A DNA stretch of 64,000 nt from Bimastos eiseni (lineage: Eukaryota > Annelida > Clitellata > Crassiclitellata > Lumbricidae): contig OY365815.1 of NCBI GenBank assembly GCA_959347315.1, forward strand, positions 14,861,459 to 14,925,458, in the 5' to 3' direction. Each line of letters begins with the position of its first letter. The first letter of the stretch is position 1. Below the pieces are notes generated by a model. That model ran no database searches and was not told the DNA's origin. It saw nothing but the letters and a program-made list of their open reading frames with translations. This document shows positions 60,336 through 64,000 of this stretch, in pieces. The position numbers and the translations under genes are program-made.

Positions 60336-61554
60336 ATTTTTGCAATTATTTCGAAGACTCCATCCGTCTGATATATGGACGAATCCGCAAAAGAAGTCCG
60401 ATGTAAAGGGTTTTCTGATAATTAATTACAATTATAATTAACATAGGACATTGCCATTCCTCATGTCTTCAAAGGTAATTGTCTCTGAAGGGTTTCACCA
60501 CTCCATAGATTTCAATTTCTATTGGGAATTAATTGCAACACTGATACCCTGACAAAATTTGCCGCAGGGCTTACATTTTCGATGGTATAGTTTGCCTCCA
60601 TTCCATTCTTTCCCTGTCTCTGCAGTTGCTCCAAGGCATTCCTTCCACCCTGGCTGGCCTCCCTCGCTCTCTCTTCCCCATGGAACAGCTGCTGACAAAG
60701 TGCAAAGCAGTTTTTCGTGGCATTTTCTTGGCTTCGTTGGATTCTTTTGGACAGAGACGGATCCGTTGCCCCTTTAATGAGTGCGACTTCGGAATTGCGT
60801 TACCCCCTCGGGGCATTTTGGCGGCTGAGGCTGTTTTTAACCAGGCAGCAATTTGCTTTATCTGGAAGAGCGGAAACATTCAACCGTTGGAATAATTCAC
60901 AGATGGCCTTTGATGAGGAATGGTCAGAGACGGACAAACTGGAAGAGGGAAGCCAGAGTTTCCTCTGACCTCATAGGGTCAAACAGGCGTTTCCCTGACC
61001 AACTGCGCGTCATTTCGAATTATGGGTTTTGGCGACCCCGGTTTCATTTAAGGTCAATAGATTTCCACCATCGCATTTGGGTACTTGTGCAAGCAGAGGC
61101 CGGTAACCAACCAAGGAGAATGAGTGAGCGAGTGAGGGAGTGAGTGATGGAGTAAACTGATTGACTGAATGAATGAATGATGGTTTGTGCCAAGTCAGGA
61201 AGTTAAAATCGTGATAAAATGCTGCATAGCATATGGCTTCAGCAGGGTGGCTTGAGGGTCTGTTAACTGCCTTTGTTGATGTTGTTGTGATGAGCTACAT
61301 GTATTGTTTCTTTCTATGTGACAACATAAAACAAATCAAGCGCAGCCTGACCTTATAATGATTGTTGACCGATGGCCCATTGGACAGCATGCAGCTGCTG
61401 CAGCTAGAGGATGTCTTGTGGTGGATGGGGTACTGAGGGGGTCTTTAAAAGATGGGCCAAGAGTCATTTTGCCCCAGGGATTCAGCAGACAGTCTATCAT
61501 CAACTATTGACCTACAACATTTGCATGCAGCCATTCCAAAGGCCAATTCGTCCT

Positions 61555-61557
61555 GTA

Positions 61558-61593
<36 letters not shown>

Positions 61594-61712
61594 GGCATGC
61601 ATGTGTGTATGTATGTATGTATGTATGTATATGTACGTATGTGTGTATGTGTATATATATATGTATTTATATATATATAATATATATATATATAATATAT
61701 ATATATACACAC
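61555..61712 (+). repeat. (TA)n / (TATG)n compound microsatellite
   Basis: Alternating TATATA, TATG and TGTG blocks. Long Ile/Tyr ORFs on both strands are artefacts. Confidence 0.95.
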
Positions 61713-62327
61713 ACGTAGTGGTAATATAAAAATTGTGGCTCCATTAACTAAGTTCTGCCTTCAATTAAACAGATTGTCTAAGTTAATTTATGTCTTAAGT
61801 AACAGTCTCATACTTTGAGAGGTTAATTTATATCTGCAGCCACAGAGCCACATAATTGCTCCCATAGACAGAAAACTTTCTCTGTTTCTCCATTCGTCAG
61901 TGCATGTCTTGAGTTAATTCTGTCTCTTGCTTATTTTTTGCTGCCGGAAAACCCAAACAAACCCTGTAATCTGAATTAGATTGATGGAGGTATGCAAAGG
62001 ACCTTGAACTGTTTTGGTTCCTTTGACAGTTTGTCTTCTTTGGACCTGGCTTTGGATGTTTGGGTATTTTTAAAGTCTGGGGTCATGACTATCTGTTGGG
62101 CCCAGTTCATGTGGAAATCAATTTCTTTTCTTGAAGGAGATTGAGCCATTCGTACTCACTGTATAATTTATAACTGTTGGCATTTTACTCTTGCACTTGG
62201 ATGTGACGAAAGGCTATGATGAAGAACTTGAACCATCCACCCTATAAAATGTTTGCTTCATTAGCAGACGATTTGTGTCTTTGGTCATTCAAACAACATT
62301 AGTGTCTCCTTTCTTTGTTTATCATAC

Positions 62328-62435
62328 CAATATATGTATATATACGTTTATACATATGTATATATATATGTATTATACATATAAATGTTTATATATATAT
62401 TATATATATATTATATATATATTACTGGCAATATA
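62328..62435 (+). repeat. (TA)n-rich microsatellite
   Basis: Interrupted TATATA blocks with ATTATATAT units. Confidence 0.9.
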
Positions 62436-63589
62436 TATTTAACAATTATTATCCCTGTTCTCTATTCTGCCTACAAATCAATGGTAACCACTACAGCCTA
62501 TTTTATTCACTTTGATGATTTCAAAACACTTCTTGCCCATCTTCATACCGTGCATGCAGGGTGGGTGAAAGCAAATCAAATTCCTGTGTTTCTGGCGTTG
62601 ACAGCATGAATTAACTATGAAGTGTTTTGACTGAATTAGAAATGAATTGTTGGTGATGGAGTTTAATTGAAATGAGTGGTAGACGTGATAGATGACCAAG
62701 ACACAGGTTTTGACGGTAGAGGGGTAAACAAAAGAAGACACCATGGGAAGCAAGAAGAGACAAATTTACCCCACACTGTAAAGTGAAACTGTGGGGTTCA
62801 TCCATCATCCACATAGACTCTGGAATCTGACAGTAGCTGTTGGAGTATGCATGTAGATTTGGGGTAAGGTCAGATTCTAAGAGGTTGAATGTTAAAGGTG
62901 ATACATTTGAATTTTTTGGTTGACATAGGTTCTGAAATCTTGAAACAGGCTCAATACCTGGAGCATGCAGGTCCAAATACGAATGTCTTAAACGTTGAAG
63001 TTGGCATAGTTCTAGTACAGTGGAGCAGGTCTTTTGTACAGTGGAGCAGATCCAACCTGGAGCAGGACACTATGATTACGGACAGACCCAAAATCTGGAG
63101 TTGTCCCTAAAGGTCATACTTTAAAACTTTGAAGTAGCCCGATAACACTGGAGCATGGAGTTAGACCCAGTATCGCCCTCCTCCTTTATCCAGGCTTAGG
63201 ACTGATACTGCCATATCGTGCGAGCAGTACCAGGGTTCATTATTTGAGCATTATTTGTCTGGAGAATAGCCTTCTCTTTTCATTTCGAACCTTACGCTTG
63301 GGCCAGCATAAGCAGTGTGAGGCACCAGTAACTTGCAGTAAGTCACTAGAGTAAGTGTCTGGGTATTTATGGATACATTATTACCCGTATTCACCCCTCT
63401 GTCTTTGTCCTCCTTCTGTGGTCACATGTCACTGGTTTCCCATTGTTATTCTCTGCTTCAATGCTTTCGTGCTTTCAACCCATTGTTTCATTTTCCGTCT
63501 CTGTTTAATCTTTTAGATCAATGTCTGAGTCTCTTTGTCTATATCTGTGTATCTTTGTCTATCGGTCTGTGTGCATGCGTATCTCCTGC

Positions 63590-63660
63590 ATGGAGACGTA
63601 TTTGCTGTTGTCTTGTATGTGTATGTGTGTGTGTGTCTGTCTGTTTGTCTGTTGAGATAT
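63590..63660 (+). repeat. (TG)n/(TCTG)n microsatellite
   Basis: Run of TGTGTGTG followed by CTGTCTGTTTGTCTG. Confidence 0.85.
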
Positions 63661-64000
63661 GTCTGATTGTATCTGTCTAATCCAGTGTGTATCTGTTCTT
63701 TCTCATTGACAGTCCTTGATCTGTCCACTGTGATATGTTGTCCATTTCCTACGGTGATCTCCTTCTTTCCAGTGCTCTTTGTGGCTATATTAACATCCCA
63801 TCTGCCACATACTGTGTCAAAACATTGACCACTAAATGGCCTCAAATTCCAACTAATGACGATAAGGTCTGCTTTTATTCCGAATCTTATCTCCGGCGAA
63901 TGGACGAACAAGCAGACAGCTGACGAAGAAAGTAGAGGACGAAGAAGAAGAATATGAACCGGACGAAGAAGAAAAGGAAGTCGAGCAATATTATTATTCG

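Larger units (their letters stand above)
59680..64000. other. Probable Ig-gene intron 3, unfinished
   Basis: Follows the donor ATCA|GTGAGT. No half-Ig exon with a Y-x-C motif was recognised before the window ends. Mostly microsatellites and unassigned sequence. Confidence 0.45.

Noticed and set aside
60559..61143. Overlapping ORFs in several frames on both strands
   Set aside because: Local G+C-rich composition lengthens frames; no domain, splice logic or repeat-protein match was seen.
60118..61718. Long ORFs of Ile/Tyr/His repeats on both strands
   Set aside because: They are translations of (TA)n, (TATG)n and (TGTA)n microsatellites.

Overview
This is animal nuclear DNA: A+T-rich, with multi-exon genes, GT-AG introns of a few hundred bases to several kilobases, decayed LINE and SINE fragments, small DNA transposons and many microsatellites. 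The style points to a marine invertebrate deuterostome, most likely an echinoderm, less likely a hemichordate or amphioxus. Grounds are the lineage-typical beta-propeller immune-like genes, a reeler exon, a LIM plus transglutaminase-like gene, and a very abundant dispersed TAGGCCTA palindrome. The species cannot be fixed from the sequence.

Layout. 1-3.4 kb: no gene seen. 3.4-11.2 kb (+): two tandem genes with the same kind of C-terminal NHL-like propeller. The first adds a coiled coil (3396-5194). The second is modular: F-box-like, CARD/death-fold-like, helical plus TRADD-N-like, then propeller (6111-11211). 14.6-14.8 kb (-): one signal-peptide plus reeler-domain exon. 15-21.3 kb: transposon debris including a Helitron-like element and candidate DNA transposons. 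21.5-32.6 kb (+): an 11-exon hillarin/kyphoscoliosis-peptidase-like gene. 34.9-40.9 kb (+): a complete RSPH3 (axonemal radial spoke) gene with a palindromic RFX X-box 133 bases upstream of its ATG. 41.8-47.5 kb (-): a complete derlin (DERL2-type) gene, convergent with RSPH3. 48-53.5 kb: four hAT-type MITEs in two families, each with target duplications visible on both sides. 55.2-59.7 kb (+): the 5' part of a Kirrel/nephrin-like immunoglobulin-superfamily gene whose third Ig domain is cut off. 59.7-64 kb: intron-like repeat-rich sequence.

Exon models were built by hand: ORFs were joined only where splice signals and reading phase agreed. For the LIM/KY gene, RSPH3, derlin and the F-box/CARD gene the joined lengths are whole numbers of codons.

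The genes are not an operon and mostly do unrelated jobs: ciliary motility (RSPH3), ER-associated degradation (derlin), cytoskeleton or muscle scaffold (hillarin/KY) and cell adhesion (Ig gene). The two propeller genes are the most interesting. Their domains sit on separate exons with matching phase-1 boundaries, the signature of shuffled modules, and the combination of ubiquitin-ligase-like and death-fold-like parts suggests innate-immune or cell-death signalling. That role is inference.
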